Shown here: positions 37,578 to 47,218 of the stretch, in pieces
How the letters are laid out: each line of letters begins with the position of its first letter
How positions within the stretch are numbered: position 1 is the stretch's first letter
Made by a program: the position numbers and the translations under genes
The notes under the pieces: model-generated
Told to the model about the DNA's origin: nothing
The model's database searches: none
Seen by the model: only the letters and a program-made list of their open reading frames with translations
Assembly: GCF_005887095.1 (NCBI RefSeq)
Contig: NZ_PNCI01000008.1
Span: 124,001 to 188,000 of the forward strand
Source: Pseudoalteromonas rubra
GTDB taxonomy: Bacteria; Pseudomonadota; Gammaproteobacteria; Enterobacterales; Alteromonadaceae
Length of the DNA stretch: 64,000 nucleotides
Reading direction: 5' to 3'

Positions 37578-38747
37578 TCATTGGTCACTACCAAACAAAT
37601 CTCGCGTATAAACCTTATCAACAACATCATTCAATTCTGCGACCATCCGATTCGTAACAATCACATCTGAAACGCGTTTAAACTCTGCCAAACAGCTAAT
37701 CACTCCTGATTGAAAAAGCTCCCGCTCTTGTAACGCAGGTTCGTAGATGACGACTTCAACACCTTCACTTTTAATTCTCTGTATCACTCCCAGAATAGCG
37801 GAAGATCTAAAGTTGTCTGAGCCAACTTTCATAATTAGTCGATATATTCCAACAACTTTTGGGCAACGTTTAAGAATAGACTCTGAAATAAACTCTTTAC
37901 GAGTATCATTAGCCTCGACTATGGCGCGAATCAAGTTATTAGGTACATCTCTATAATTGGCCAGCAACTGCTTGGTATCTTTAGGCAAACAGTAACCGCC
38001 GTAACCGAATGATGGGTTGTTATAATGCAATCCGATCCTGGGGTCTAACCCCACGCCTTCAATGATTTGTTTTGTATCTAATCGGTGCTTTTCTGCATAA
38101 GTGTCAAGTTCATTGAAATACGCAACCCGCATCGCCAGGTAGGTATTTGAAAAAAGCTTAATGGCTTCTGCCTCGGTCGAGTTAGTGAACAGAACATCAA
38201 TTTGAGCTTTGTATGCTCCCTCTGATAACAACTCAGCAAATGTACGGGCACGTTCAGAGTGCTCCCCCACTATGATACGAGAAGGGTGTAAATTATCTTG
38301 CAATGCCCTTCCTTCACGCAAAAACTCCGGGGAAAATATTATGTTTTCAGTACCAAACTGCTCCTTTATCCGCTCAGTGTAACCAACAGGTACCGTAGAT
38401 TTGATAACGATTGTCGCACTGTCATTGAAGGCTAAAATATCACTAACCACCAACTCAACCGACTCTGTATTAAAGTAGTTTGTTTCAGGATCATAATCGG
38501 TAGGTGTTGCAATCACGACGAAATCAGCATCTTTGTACGCCAAGCTTCTGTCTAATGTCGCTTTAAAGTTTAGGGTCTTATTTGTTAGAAAGTCTGAGAT
38601 TTCAGAATCTACAATTGGAGAACACTGCTGGTTCAACAACTCAACTCGCTCTGGCGATATGTCTAGGGCAATAACGGCATGATGTTGTGCAAGCAGCATG
38701 GCGATTGATAATCCAACGTAACCAGTTCCGACTATCGTGATATTCAT
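37578..38747 (-). CDS. ugd: UDP-glucose 6-dehydrogenase
   Basis: A 389-residue UDP-Glc dehydrogenase making UDP-glucuronate. It has NAD-binding [46 protein letters not shown] and the catalytic Cys in [14 protein letters not shown]. This short, Ugd-type version differs from the WbpA and WecC types elsewhere in the window. It stands alone, with about 840 bases upstream of wza on one side and a 577-base gap on the other. It may provide UDP-GlcA or UDP-GalA precursor for either glycan or for lipid A or core. Confidence 0.93.
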   Translation of the reverse strand: MNITIVGTGYVGLSIAMLLAQHHAVIALDISPERVELLNQQCSPIVDSEISDFLTNKTLNFKATLDRSLAYKDADFVVIATPTDYDPETNYFNTESVELVVSDILAFNDSATIVIKSTVPVGYTERIKEQFGTENIIFSPEFLREGRALQDNLHPSRIIVGEHSERARTFAELLSEGAYKAQIDVLFTNSTEAEAIKLFSNTYLAMRVAYFNELDTYAEKHRLDTKQIIEGVGLDPRIGLHYNNPSFGYGGYCLPKDTKQLLANYRDVPNNLIRAIVEANDTRKEFISESILKRCPKVVGIYRLIMKVGSDNFRSSAILGVIQRIKSEGVEVVIYEPALQERELFQSGVISCLAEFKRVSDVIVTNRMVAELNDVVDKVYTRDLFGSDQ

Positions 38748-39324
38748 CTATAACTCTATCCCCCTAGATAAGTCTACTTACCAACCATGCGCAATAGTCC
38801 TATCGAATTGTTCGATGGCGATACATCCGCACCCGTTTGCCAAATCATTGCTTTTTAGTCACAGGCTATGACCGTGAGCTGTTGAAAGGATAAGTCGCTT
38901 AGAAGACTATTTTATGACTGTTTCAATACCAAAGAATGACACTGAAAACTACGCAGAGCATTGAAGGGAGAGAGTGAAGTCCGGATAGGGAGCTGATACG
39001 AGTGGCAAGCATATTGTGTGGATATTAATACGACGAGAGCAATTCAGAATAACCGACTTTAGTTTATCAAGCACACGAGCCGGGCTTCAGGTAGGCTTAT
39101 TCACTTTGGTGCTTAGCTGAATCTATGAGTTTCAACAACCAGCAAATACCGTATTTCAATACTTAAAAATAAAAACAGCGTGTGATGTGGATTGGATGTC
39201 AGCATTCCTGCAAAGCAAAAACCTGGCATGAATGAAGACATCGTTTCGAAAAGCATTGTTGTCAGTGAGTTATAAGTTATTCAAACCCACATATAATTTC
39301 CTGCGGGGATAAAGAGAAATTGTT
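38748..39324. other. Gene-free gap between ugd and the ECA-like locus
   Basis: The 577 bases hold no open frame with coding character, no tRNA and no repeat I could recognise. It contains many stops in all frames. It probably includes the ugd promoter near 38.75-38.9 kb and the 3' untranslated part of the ECA-like operon. A decayed gene cannot be excluded. Confidence 0.4.
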
Positions 39325-40044
39325 TTATTTCTGTCTAAACAGCATAGCGACAAACCTAAGCAATTTAATTTGTCTTCCAATTCTGCTTGGCTGCGCAAGT
39401 AAACGGTACAACCACTCTAAACCGAACTTACAAAAAATGCGTGGGGCTCTTTTGACATGCCCTGTAAAAACATCGTAGGTTCCGCCCACTCCCATCATAA
39501 CAGCCTTAACCCCGTTGTCCTTGCATTTGAACATAAACTGCTCTTGCCTTGGTGATCCTAAGGCTACAGATACGAACTCAGCTTTGGATGCTTTTATTTG
39601 CTCAATAAGCGCATCTTCATGCTCGAAAAAACCATCCTCGTGCCCTACGATGTTCACTCCATAAAGCCGAGCAGCTTTCTCAGCAGTAGCCTGATTGACT
39701 TCTTTGGAGGCGCCCACAAAAAAAACGGGCATGCCAGTTTTACCAGCTTCCGCAACCAATGCTTCCCAAAGTTCACACCCTGGCACACGCTTAATCGATT
39801 CACCGTATTTTAACTTAACGGCTTTTACAATGCCCATTCCATCAGCGTATAGCACATCACTTTTCTTTAAAATACTGCCTATCTCTTTTGATTCTTGGCC
39901 TTTTAACACCTTTTCAGGGTTCAGAGCTGTCAGTATCACGCCTTTGTCTCTAATATCCATATCCATGATATGACTAACAGCTTTCTTGATATCTTGAAAG
40001 CAGTGGACTTGCAAGCCAAAAACTTCCAGCAACTTAATGTTCAT
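39325..40044 (-). CDS. wecG: UDP-ManNAcA transferase, WecG/TagA/CpsF family
   Basis: A 239-residue GT26 enzyme that adds ManNAcA from UDP-ManNAcA to lipid-linked GlcNAc, forming lipid II of ECA. Motifs are LTALNPEKV, LYADGMGIVKAVKLKYG, RVPGCELWEAL, FFVGASKEV, LGSPRQEQFMFKC and YDVFTGHVKRAP. The start at 40044 gives the usual short N-terminus and an 11-base overlap with the polymerase upstream; an ATG at 40062 has no ribosome-binding site. It is the last gene of the ECA-like operon, whose WecB and WecC make its donor. Confidence 0.88.
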   Translation of the reverse strand: MNIKLLEVFGLQVHCFQDIKKAVSHIMDMDIRDKGVILTALNPEKVLKGQESKEIGSILKKSDVLYADGMGIVKAVKLKYGESIKRVPGCELWEALVAEAGKTGMPVFFVGASKEVNQATAEKAARLYGVNIVGHEDGFFEHEDALIEQIKASKAEFVSVALGSPRQEQFMFKCKDNGVKAVMMGVGGTYDVFTGHVKRAPRIFCKFGLEWLYRLLAQPSRIGRQIKLLRFVAMLFRQK

Positions 40045-41467
40045 TTGATTTAGAAACCCCAATTAAAAAGTACAGCACGAGAGCATAGCAACATATTCTA
40101 AGAACAGAGAAACTCAAGTTAAACGAGTTTTCTTGTAGAAAAGAAGCGGACAAAATTGACAAACTGGTCGCAAACAAAAAGTAACCAATTCTAGTTCTAC
40201 TTAACACTGCTCTCTTTAAGATAGTGAGGCAAAACATGACAAGAAAAAACAGGCCAAGGATCCCGGTATTATACATTGCGAGCCCAACGAAGCTTTCAGC
40301 CCCCTGAGTGACCCAGCCCCCCATATTGCCACCCGTACCAAGGTCATGACCAATAAAAAAGTTTAACCAAGAGTCAAAGGATATAAACGGAAGAACCAAC
40401 CCTTGAACATGAATTGCGGAGCTATCTGTCACGCCACTTTGTAATGCTCGAATAGAGATAATTATAACAGCACACCCTACGGCGAACAAAGACAACCTAT
40501 ATTTTGTGGTAGCTGAAACTTTTAGCCTTAAACAGATGTTGATTGCCAAAAAACATGCTAACAGAAAGAAAAATGCCTTACTTAATGTTGCTGCGGCAAG
40601 CAAGATACATATAACCAACCCAGAGAGCTTCAGAACTGGATGTGAAACAAAGTAGTAAATATACGAAAAGAACAAGAAAAACGAGTAAGCTGCTAATATA
40701 GGATCAGCAAACACACCCGGAAAGCGCAGAAAAAACATGCCAAAAAGAATCGTTCTGTTGTTCCCTTCAGCCCCTCCTCGTCCCAACGTTTTTCCAATGT
40801 CCAGAAAGACCTCGTTCAAACTAAAATCAAACGCAATCTGAAGCGACATAAAGAACAAGGAGATAAATAAGACGACAGTAATTATCAGCTTAAAAAGAGG
40901 GCTTCCTTGATACCTGACTTGAGACAGATGCTTTGCTTTGATTAAATAGCTACAACACCATGAAATCAGTAAAAATTGTAGCAACAAAGGAAAGTAGACA
41001 TTAACAAAGTATGCCACTGAAACAAATGCATCCGTCTTCAGCCCTTTTATTAAGGAAGCAAGAAGAAGTATAACAAAAAAGAAAAAATACTTATAACTTG
41101 CATCTGCGCTTACCAGTTTAAAATTAGAACAAGCCAAAATAGAGATAATAATTGGAAACACCAAAGCAGCTTTAATTATTGCCCAATAGCTGCTTGACAT
41201 GTAAAAGTCCAAATTCAAAACATAGCTTAAATACAACCAGTAGAAAACTGACAATAGGCTGGTAACTGTCAAAGTGAGAATAGCAGCTGCTCTGGAGTAA
41301 AAAGAAATGCCTGACATAAAGATCGCAAACGCCAACAGTGCCAGTGGCTCACTTGCAATAAGAAGTACAGAAATACACGCAATGAGTAGCATCAAAGAAG
41401 CACGTAAAACAGAGCTGTATTGACAAGGTATCCGCAATAGGTGCATTACATAAGTATCCTGATTCAT
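40034..41467 (-). CDS. Polysaccharide polymerase Wzy (ECA-like locus)
   Basis: A 477-residue multi-helix membrane protein placed where ECA loci have wzyE. It has about twelve hydrophobic segments. A loop around residues 360-400 carries FISFDSWLNFFIGHDLGTGG, a glycine-rich segment typical of O-antigen ligase/polymerase loops. The start at ATG 41467 forms an ATGA overlap with the flippase stop; an upstream in-frame start at 41563 lies deep inside the flippase gene. Obvious similarity to WzyE is not apparent by eye, so the polymerase call rests on topology and location. Confidence 0.7.
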   Translation of the reverse strand: MNQDTYVMHLLRIPCQYSSVLRASLMLLIACISVLLIASEPLALLAFAIFMSGISFYSRAAAILTLTVTSLLSVFYWLYLSYVLNLDFYMSSSYWAIIKAALVFPIIISILACSNFKLVSADASYKYFFFFVILLLASLIKGLKTDAFVSVAYFVNVYFPLLLQFLLISWCCSYLIKAKHLSQVRYQGSPLFKLIITVVLFISLFFMSLQIAFDFSLNEVFLDIGKTLGRGGAEGNNRTILFGMFFLRFPGVFADPILAAYSFFLFFSYIYYFVSHPVLKLSGLVICILLAAATLSKAFFFLLACFLAINICLRLKVSATTKYRLSLFAVGCAVIIISIRALQSGVTDSSAIHVQGLVLPFISFDSWLNFFIGHDLGTGGNMGGWVTQGAESFVGLAMYNTGILGLFFLVMFCLTILKRAVLSRTRIGYFLFATSLSILSASFLQENSFNLSFSVLRICCYALVLYFLIGVSKSNEH

Positions 41468-42867
41468 TTTGGTTTTCTCAAAACAATGAGATATTGATTG
41501 GCTCTCACTCGAACACGAGACAGAGCAAAGAGCAGCAAGCAGATAGCATATAAGCCGACCCATAGTTTGGCTTTTTCTTGCAATAGGGCGTCAATTGAAG
41601 CACATATCAGCAAAGCGCTGATCACAAGGTAGTCTCTTCTTTGGTAAACCGGCTTCCAGACTTTTCTTGAAAACTCACTCCTCAGCACATAAAACACCAT
41701 AAAGGCGCCCATAGTGGCAATTGCTGCGCCAGGGGCACCCAAGTGAGGTATTAAGAGCATATTCAAACCAAATGCAACAATCAGGCTTAAAATCGCTGAT
41801 GCGACTGAATACTTTGTCTTCTTTGTTATTCCTATTCCAACCTTTGTACATTCTGAAAGCATGTACATCAGGGGAGCTATGATACAGCTGGCAAGCAAAT
41901 ATTGAACACTGATATACGAATCTGGCAAAAAGTAACTAACTAGAGGTTTGAATAACAATACCAAAGCAAAAATAACAACCACCGAATCTCTTACCAATTT
42001 TACAAACGTATTGAATACACTTGTATCTCCTCCATGTGATTTTACTTTATATACATAAGGTGTCCAAATAGTGGAAAATATTTGCTGAAATATCACTGCA
42101 ACACCAGCAAGATTTACCGCCAAAGCGTAGTTTGCCAACTCCCCTAACCCCGCATACTCTTTGAGTAGTAACCTGTCAATCGAGACTACCCCCCAGTACG
42201 CCAGGCTAGAAATCACAAGTGGTGATGCGTAAGGCAGTACTTCTCCAACAAGTGCCTTATCAAAATTGCTCAAATAGACAGAAGAGATTGAAGGGACGAC
42301 TTTCCATGCGACAAAGAAAAACGTAATAACATATGATACTGTAAAACCGACTAAGATATACTTAAAATTACTAAAACCGTATAAACTAGCAGCTACAATG
42401 CTCACTAAAAACAAAAACCTCGGTAAGACCTGAACAACAGAATATAACAGTGCACGCTCACCCATTCTGGATTCAATTTGCAAAAATCGTATTAGGTAAT
42501 TAGTGACTAATACAATACAAACAAGCGTATAAGCCAAACCCCACTCGAAGTTAAACCACAACTCAATAAATTCGCTGGAATAAAATCCAAAGAATCCACT
42601 CGTAATCAGTAGTAGAATCAGTCCAGGGAGAGCAAATGACACTAAAAATGCAGACCTATCTTTAGCATCATGGTATTCACGAACATAGGCCTGATCCAGG
42701 CCAAGTGTAAAAAACAGCAGAGTAAAGGAAACTAACACTTGTATAAGTGCGTATCTACCGATATCTTCACTAGAGAACAGCCAAGACATAACAGGTAAGG
42801 TAATTAACCCCACTAAAGCAGTGAAGACTGGTCCAAGTGAGAAATGTAAGATTTTCTTAAAGCTCAT
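41464..42867 (-). CDS. Lipopolysaccharide repeat-unit flippase Wzx (ECA-like locus)
   Basis: A 467-residue MATE-superfamily protein with 12-14 hydrophobic helices. The opening KKILHFSLGPVFTALVGLIT and then PVMSWLFSSEDIGRYALIQV is typical of Wzx/RfbX proteins. It occupies the position of wzxE and would flip the lipid-linked trisaccharide. An ATGA overlap couples it to the polymerase gene. A 269-base gap with an 11-bp inverted repeat separates it from the aminotransferase gene upstream. Confidence 0.87.
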   Translation of the reverse strand: MSFKKILHFSLGPVFTALVGLITLPVMSWLFSSEDIGRYALIQVLVSFTLLFFTLGLDQAYVREYHDAKDRSAFLVSFALPGLILLLITSGFFGFYSSEFIELWFNFEWGLAYTLVCIVLVTNYLIRFLQIESRMGERALLYSVVQVLPRFLFLVSIVAASLYGFSNFKYILVGFTVSYVITFFFVAWKVVPSISSVYLSNFDKALVGEVLPYASPLVISSLAYWGVVSIDRLLLKEYAGLGELANYALAVNLAGVAVIFQQIFSTIWTPYVYKVKSHGGDTSVFNTFVKLVRDSVVVIFALVLLFKPLVSYFLPDSYISVQYLLASCIIAPLMYMLSECTKVGIGITKKTKYSVASAILSLIVAFGLNMLLIPHLGAPGAAIATMGAFMVFYVLRSEFSRKVWKPVYQRRDYLVISALLICASIDALLQEKAKLWVGLYAICLLLFALSRVRVRANQYLIVLRKPK

Positions 42868-43069
42868 TATAACTCAAGTTAACATATCAATATTAAGGCC
42901 CGGTAAATAAAAGCTGTTATAGGTGCTTTTAACTATCTATAAGTCTTTCCTGTGGAGCAACTTGCAAAAAGGCTTATTGAACATGAACATCTGCTGTGCC
43001 CACGTATAAGCTTGGATGCTCCTACAAATGTCCGCGATACTCTACGCCAAAGAAAATATACTTCCATTA

Positions 43070-43108
43070 ATAAGCTTCATAGAACAAATAAACCAGCATG
43101 AAGCTTAT
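43070..43108. repeat. 11-bp perfect inverted repeat between wecE and wzx
   Basis: ATAAGCTTCAT (43070-43080) and ATGAAGCTTAT (43098-43108) are perfect inverted copies with a 17-base loop. It lies about 30 bases after the wecE stop in the minus-strand operon, with no T-run, so it may be an internal attenuator or message-processing site. The rest of the 269-base gap shows nothing recognisable. Confidence 0.5.
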
Positions 43109-43136
43109 CGAACGATTTTAAGCAAAAGACTTTCTA

Positions 43137-44285
43137 TTAAGAGCCCTGAAAAAATCGCTTTATTTCATTGCATACTTGCTCGATGTCTTGCTCGTTCAAA
43201 CCGTACCAAAGAGGTAACCTAAGCAGCCTGTTGCTCTCTAAAGTTGTAAATTCGTCCTGCCCGCTAAACCTTGAAAACACTTTACCAGCAGCCGAAGAGT
43301 GAAGTGGCACATAGTGAAAAGCAGTTTGGATATTAGACTGGCGTAAAAACTGAATTAGCTGCGTCCGCGTTTCAAGAGAATCCAGCTTTACGTAAAACAT
43401 ATGTGCATTGTGCTCACATCCTTCAGGGATTGATGGCAACTCCACATGTCCTTGACTTGCAATCTCGACCAGACCGTCATAATACTGTTTCCAACTATTC
43501 AAACGGTCCCGGTTGATTAACTGAGCATTGCCGCCTTCCATTTGCGCCAAAAGGTAAGCAGCGCTAATGTCATTCATCAGTAAACTGCTGCCTATGTCAA
43601 CCCAAGAGTACTTATCGACCTGGCCTCTTAAAAATTGGCTTCGATCTGTGCCTTTTTCACGAATGATTTCTGCTCGCTCAATCAAAGTTTCATCGTTGAT
43701 CAATAATAAACCACCTTCTCCTGCACTCGTATAATTCTTCGTTTCATGAAACGAGAATGCACCTAAATGGCCAACGGTTCCTAGTGGCTTCCCTTTATAA
43801 GTACTCATCACCCCTTGTGCGGCATCTTCAACCACGAATAGCTTATACTTGTGTGCGATACTCATAATGGTATCCATTTCACACGCTACGCCAGCATAGT
43901 GAACAGGAACTATTACTTTGGTCTTTTCTGTAATTGCAGCTTCAATCTTAGTTTCATCAATGTTCATTGTGTCTTTTCGAACATCAACAAACACTATTTT
44001 GGCTCCCCGTAGTACAAACGCATTTGCTGTTGACACGAAAGTGTAGCTGGGCATGATAACTTCATCGCCCTCTTTTATATCAAGCAGTATTGCACTCAGC
44101 TCCAACGCATGTGTACAGGAAGGTGTAAGCAGTGTTTTCTTTACAGAAAATTCATTTTCAAACCATTGTTGACACTTTTTCGTGTATGGGCCATCACCAC
44201 ATAACTTATTATTTTTTAAAGCTTGTTTTATATAGTCAATTTCATTGCCAACAACAGGCGGGTTATTAAATGGAATATTATTCAT
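43137..44285 (-). CDS. wecE: dTDP-4-amino-4,6-dideoxygalactose transaminase WecE
   Basis: A 382-residue DegT-family PLP enzyme that converts dTDP-4-keto-6-deoxy-glucose to dTDP-Fuc4N (RffA/WecE). It opens IPFNNPPVVGNEIDYIKQAL and has the family signature GDGPYTKKCQQWFE, LLTPSCTHALE, the PLP Asp in VVEDAAQG and the Schiff-base Lys in SFHETKNYTSAGEGG. The long N-terminal match to WecE distinguishes it from WbpE at 29 kb. The substrate is made by rffG and rffH in the same operon. Confidence 0.93.
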   Translation of the reverse strand: MNNIPFNNPPVVGNEIDYIKQALKNNKLCGDGPYTKKCQQWFENEFSVKKTLLTPSCTHALELSAILLDIKEGDEVIMPSYTFVSTANAFVLRGAKIVFVDVRKDTMNIDETKIEAAITEKTKVIVPVHYAGVACEMDTIMSIAHKYKLFVVEDAAQGVMSTYKGKPLGTVGHLGAFSFHETKNYTSAGEGGLLLINDETLIERAEIIREKGTDRSQFLRGQVDKYSWVDIGSSLLMNDISAAYLLAQMEGGNAQLINRDRLNSWKQYYDGLVEIASQGHVELPSIPEGCEHNAHMFYVKLDSLETRTQLIQFLRQSNIQTAFHYVPLHSSAAGKVFSRFSGQDEFTTLESNRLLRLPLWYGLNEQDIEQVCNEIKRFFQGS

Positions 44286-44320
44286 GATTAGACCTTTACT
44301 TATTGAGGCGATACTGAACT

Positions 44321-44992
44321 CTATTTATATGGCGTAAGAACTTTATCAGAAGGGTTCTTTTCGTTGTGCTCGCGTATACTATGAAAAAACTCTCGATCTT
44401 GTTTTAAGAAGTATCGCCCGGAGCCAGTTTGCGGTTTGCCCTTATCTCCGAGAAATACCATTTTCAGCGATTTCGGCAGCTCATGTGCTATTAACTCACA
44501 CATTCTGTAGTGTAAAATCTTTGGTGTTTCTTCAGGGAAGAGCTTGAGTTTACTTTGTGCCAAGATATTGCCGGCATCCACTTGTTCACTGACATAATGA
44601 ATCGTAATGCCATAATACTCTTCAATATTAGCCCAGTAATGCATATAAGCCCTTGACCCCTTGTAATCTGGCAAGTAAGAACCATGACAATTGATTAACT
44701 TTCCATCTAGTGCATTTATTTCTCTTGCTTTTATTATGTAGGGCCATCCTAGCAGTACCAGGATATAATCATCACAGTCAGCAGTGAAAGATTTAACTTG
44801 CGTTGAGCAAATTGCTTTTCCAGTAACATGGTGCTCGATATCCAGGCGCTTTGCAGCGGTGACGGCGCAACCCTCAGAGCACGAGGAGAAGAACATCAGT
44901 TGGTAATGACTATTCAAGCTTTGATGGGCTAGCTCCATAATATACTGAGCTTTGAGGGAGTTACCTTCACCGACAAATATAACCTTGTTCAT
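44321..44992 (-). CDS. Sugar N-formyltransferase (formyl-THF dependent)
   Basis: A 223-residue Fmt/PurN-fold protein. The catalytic triad of N10-formyl-THF transferases is visible: Asn and His in INCHGSYLPDYKGS and Asp in VDAGNIL. The size and position fit sugar N-formyltransferases such as VioF and WlaRD, which formylate amino sugars on dTDP donors. It sits 35 bases after the wecE gene in transcription order reversed, in the place where ECA clusters carry the acetyltransferase wecD. The obvious substrate is dTDP-Fuc4N, giving dTDP-Fuc4NFo. A GTG at 44998 is an alternative start. The substrate is inferred. Confidence 0.82.
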   Translation of the reverse strand: MNKVIFVGEGNSLKAQYIMELAHQSLNSHYQLMFFSSCSEGCAVTAAKRLDIEHHVTGKAICSTQVKSFTADCDDYILVLLGWPYIIKAREINALDGKLINCHGSYLPDYKGSRAYMHYWANIEEYYGITIHYVSEQVDAGNILAQSKLKLFPEETPKILHYRMCELIAHELPKSLKMVFLGDKGKPQTGSGRYFLKQDREFFHSIREHNEKNPSDKVLTPYK

Positions 44993-44997
44993 ATACA

Positions 44998-46185
44998 CTA
45001 GCCCCGAATGACAATATTGATATCAGAAAGTAAGCGATCGAGTTCTGAGCCTGCTTCGGCAACAGAAGAACCACTTACAACAATATGACCTATTCGATCG
45101 GGACCGACTGCGAACTTGCGTACATTTTCAGAAACACCATAGTCCAGTTGAAATGCTTCCACGTTTTCCATTGAACTAACATCAGGCATCTCTATACCTT
45201 TAATAACGCCAGCCTTATCACTAATTAATAGTCTAGATACATTGGCTTTTCCCGAACCTGAAAAGCTCATGTCTATATTTCTACCTAAGCATAAGTCAAT
45301 GATCAGCTCGTACATATCCACATTGTAAAAGGAGGCTATATTCTCTGGTATACACGTCGCCCCCATTCTTCCACCAATTTCAATGATAAAAGCCTGCTCA
45401 CCAACGACCATAATATCAGAGTTAGAAACCGTGCATGTGATATTCAAAGCTTCAACGGCCTTCAAGAGCTCAGTTTCGATGTTCTTTTTCACAATATCAC
45501 TGCATTGTGATGGAATGGCATGACCGATTGGCACGTCGGTTTTCCCACTGAAATTTATTCTATCGTGAATGATGACTTTCGCATTGCCGTTGCGGTCGAT
45601 GATGACTTCTGCCCCCAACTCTTCGCCTTCGAGGAACTCTTCAACAATAATTTCATTGCTTTTGCTGATCTCTGTGGCAAGTTCAAAGGCATTCAACGCC
45701 TCGTCAAGGTTGTATACTTTGGTGATACCGCGACTGCCAGACAGATTAGGCGCTTTGATCATAACAGGGTATGTAAAAGACTCTAAGGCTTGTTGCATCT
45801 CGGCTTTTGATTGTATGACAGCAAACTTAGCAGTGTTGACGTTCGCATCCAGTAGCTTTCGTTTCATACGTACTTTGTTCGTACAGGCCTTGGCATTTTC
45901 ATAGCCTATACCACTTAGACCCAAGTGCTCGGTAACGTAGCCAATGGTAGGCACGCCCACATCGCTACCCGTCGTAACGATACCGGATATATCATGTTTC
46001 TTTGCGTGCTTTAATACCTCTACCTCATCCTTAATATCACAAAAAACACACTCGTCTGCGATCAGCAACCCTGGATAATTACCATTAGGGGACACAACGA
46101 TGGTAGTAAAGTTTAACTCTTTAGCCTTTTTGATAAGAGGAACTTGATAAACACCAGCTCCTAAGATCATTATTTTTTCACTCAT
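44998..46185 (-). CDS. ATP-grasp ligase of unknown substrate
   Basis: A 395-residue ATP-grasp protein of the carbamoyl-phosphate-synthase-like or PurK/PurT-like kind. The pre-ATP-grasp domain opens KIMILGAGVYQVPLIKKAKE. The ATP-grasp core has NKVRMKRKLLDANVNTAKF, VMIKAPNLSGSRGITKV, VEEFLEGEELGAEVII and the Mg-binding FIIEIGGRMGATCIPE. Such enzymes join a carboxylate (amino acid, formate) to an amine or thiol through an acyl phosphate. It overlaps wecF by 8 bases and the formyltransferase by about one base, so it belongs to the glycan pathway. It is not part of classical ECA loci. Function unknown. Confidence 0.8.
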   Translation of the reverse strand: MSEKIMILGAGVYQVPLIKKAKELNFTTIVVSPNGNYPGLLIADECVFCDIKDEVEVLKHAKKHDISGIVTTGSDVGVPTIGYVTEHLGLSGIGYENAKACTNKVRMKRKLLDANVNTAKFAVIQSKAEMQQALESFTYPVMIKAPNLSGSRGITKVYNLDEALNAFELATEISKSNEIIVEEFLEGEELGAEVIIDRNGNAKVIIHDRINFSGKTDVPIGHAIPSQCSDIVKKNIETELLKAVEALNITCTVSNSDIMVVGEQAFIIEIGGRMGATCIPENIASFYNVDMYELIIDLCLGRNIDMSFSGSGKANVSRLLISDKAGVIKGIEMPDVSSMENVEAFQLDYGVSENVRKFAVGPDRIGHIVVSGSSVAEAGSELDRLLSDINIVIRG

Positions 46186-47218
46186 CAGAAAATAAACCGT
46201 TCAAATTTTTAAGTAGCTGTGCTTGACTATATTCAGTTCTAACAATAGCGACATTTTCTTCAACATCTGGCAGTAATGGACTGCTAAAAATGTGCTCTTT
46301 AGAATATATTTTAATACCAAGCTGAGTTAAGTGATTGTAGCTTGAAGTGCCTTCGCGCATGCATACGACCTTACCCATGGCAAGTAACTGTATGATATTG
46401 CCCATAGCTTGCTGTCTGTTCATATCAAATATGGCTACATCTATCGAAGCTAGCAGTCCATTGTATTCGTCCAGAGGCAGCATTTTTCTTAATGCGGTAA
46501 ACCTGTCACCAAACAACGTCAAACCCAAAGATTCAACCTCATCTCCATACGCGGAATCTCCGTAATTGAGAGGGCAGACAACTTCAAAGTCAAACTGTAC
46601 TTGCTCTTTGATGCGCAGCAACACCTCAGCATGGTTATTCACGGCAGTAGCTGAGTTTCCAACTAAAATCCTAACTCTCGCATTATTTGGCGAAGGATTT
46701 GTTGTCACAGCAATTGAATCAGGCTTAACAGTAACACTTGGATAGGTAAACCCTTTATAATGCCTGGCTTGAGTTTGATACCACTGTCTTGCTAGCGCAA
46801 ACTCCCCGTCCATAGAAGTGGCTATGGTTGAAATGTTTTTAATTAGCCTTCTGCGAAAATACTCATAACACCTTTTTGCAATGGAGCGCTTTCTCTCGTT
46901 ATAAGCATAAAGGTCGTTTCCCCAAAGGATCCAGACAGACTTACTAAGCACGCCTGTCATGAATGAAAACAGTACAACCAGAATATGGACAAATAGACCA
47001 TGAAAATAAACCCTGTCGGCCTTCTTAGCATGTTTTACTGTTGCGATGAGTTGTTTGAGGTTTTTTGAGCTGAGTTGAGTCACATTTGCTGGGTAGGTTT
47101 TATCCGCCCCCCCCTCAAAAACCAAGAAATGATGCTCTCCTTCCGGAAAAGCATCATTAATCGTTTCAATCACTGCTGGTACAAACTTTTCGCACTTCAT
47201 TAGATGAAGGTGTTTCAT
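46178..47218 (-). CDS. wecF: dTDP-Fuc4N(acyl) transferase WecF
   Basis: A 346-residue GT56 enzyme that adds the 4-amino-fucose unit to lipid II, completing the ECA trisaccharide (RffT). It opens [20 protein letters not shown], followed by [21 protein letters not shown] and [11 protein letters not shown], all WecF features. An in-frame G8 run covers residues 35-38 (bases 47107-47114), so slippage there would abolish the protein. The acyl group on its donor is probably formyl in this organism, so acceptor-side specificity may differ from E. coli. It overlaps rffH by 4 bases. Confidence 0.9.
   Translation of the reverse strand: MKHLHLMKCEKFVPAVIETINDAFPEGEHHFLVFEGGADKTYPANVTQLSSKNLKQLIATVKHAKKADRVYFHGLFVHILVVLFSFMTGVLSKSVWILWGNDLYAYNERKRSIAKRCYEYFRRRLIKNISTIATSMDGEFALARQWYQTQARHYKGFTYPSVTVKPDSIAVTTNPSPNNARVRILVGNSATAVNNHAEVLLRIKEQVQFDFEVVCPLNYGDSAYGDEVESLGLTLFGDRFTALRKMLPLDEYNGLLASIDVAIFDMNRQQAMGNIIQLLAMGKVVCMREGTSSYNHLTQLGIKIYSKEHIFSSPLLPDVEENVAIVRTEYSQAQLLKNLNGLFSDE
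47107..47114 (-). repeat. G8 homopolymer in the 5' part of wecF
   Basis: Eight consecutive G on the coding strand (C on the plus strand) encode the end of Glu35, Gly36, Gly37 and the start of Ala38. A gain or loss of one base would truncate WecF near its N-terminus. Confidence 0.9.

Noticed and set aside
43016..43222. A 68-codon plus-strand open frame overlapping the wecE end.
   Set aside because: It runs into the opposite strand of a clear gene and has no ribosome-binding site or recognisable motif.
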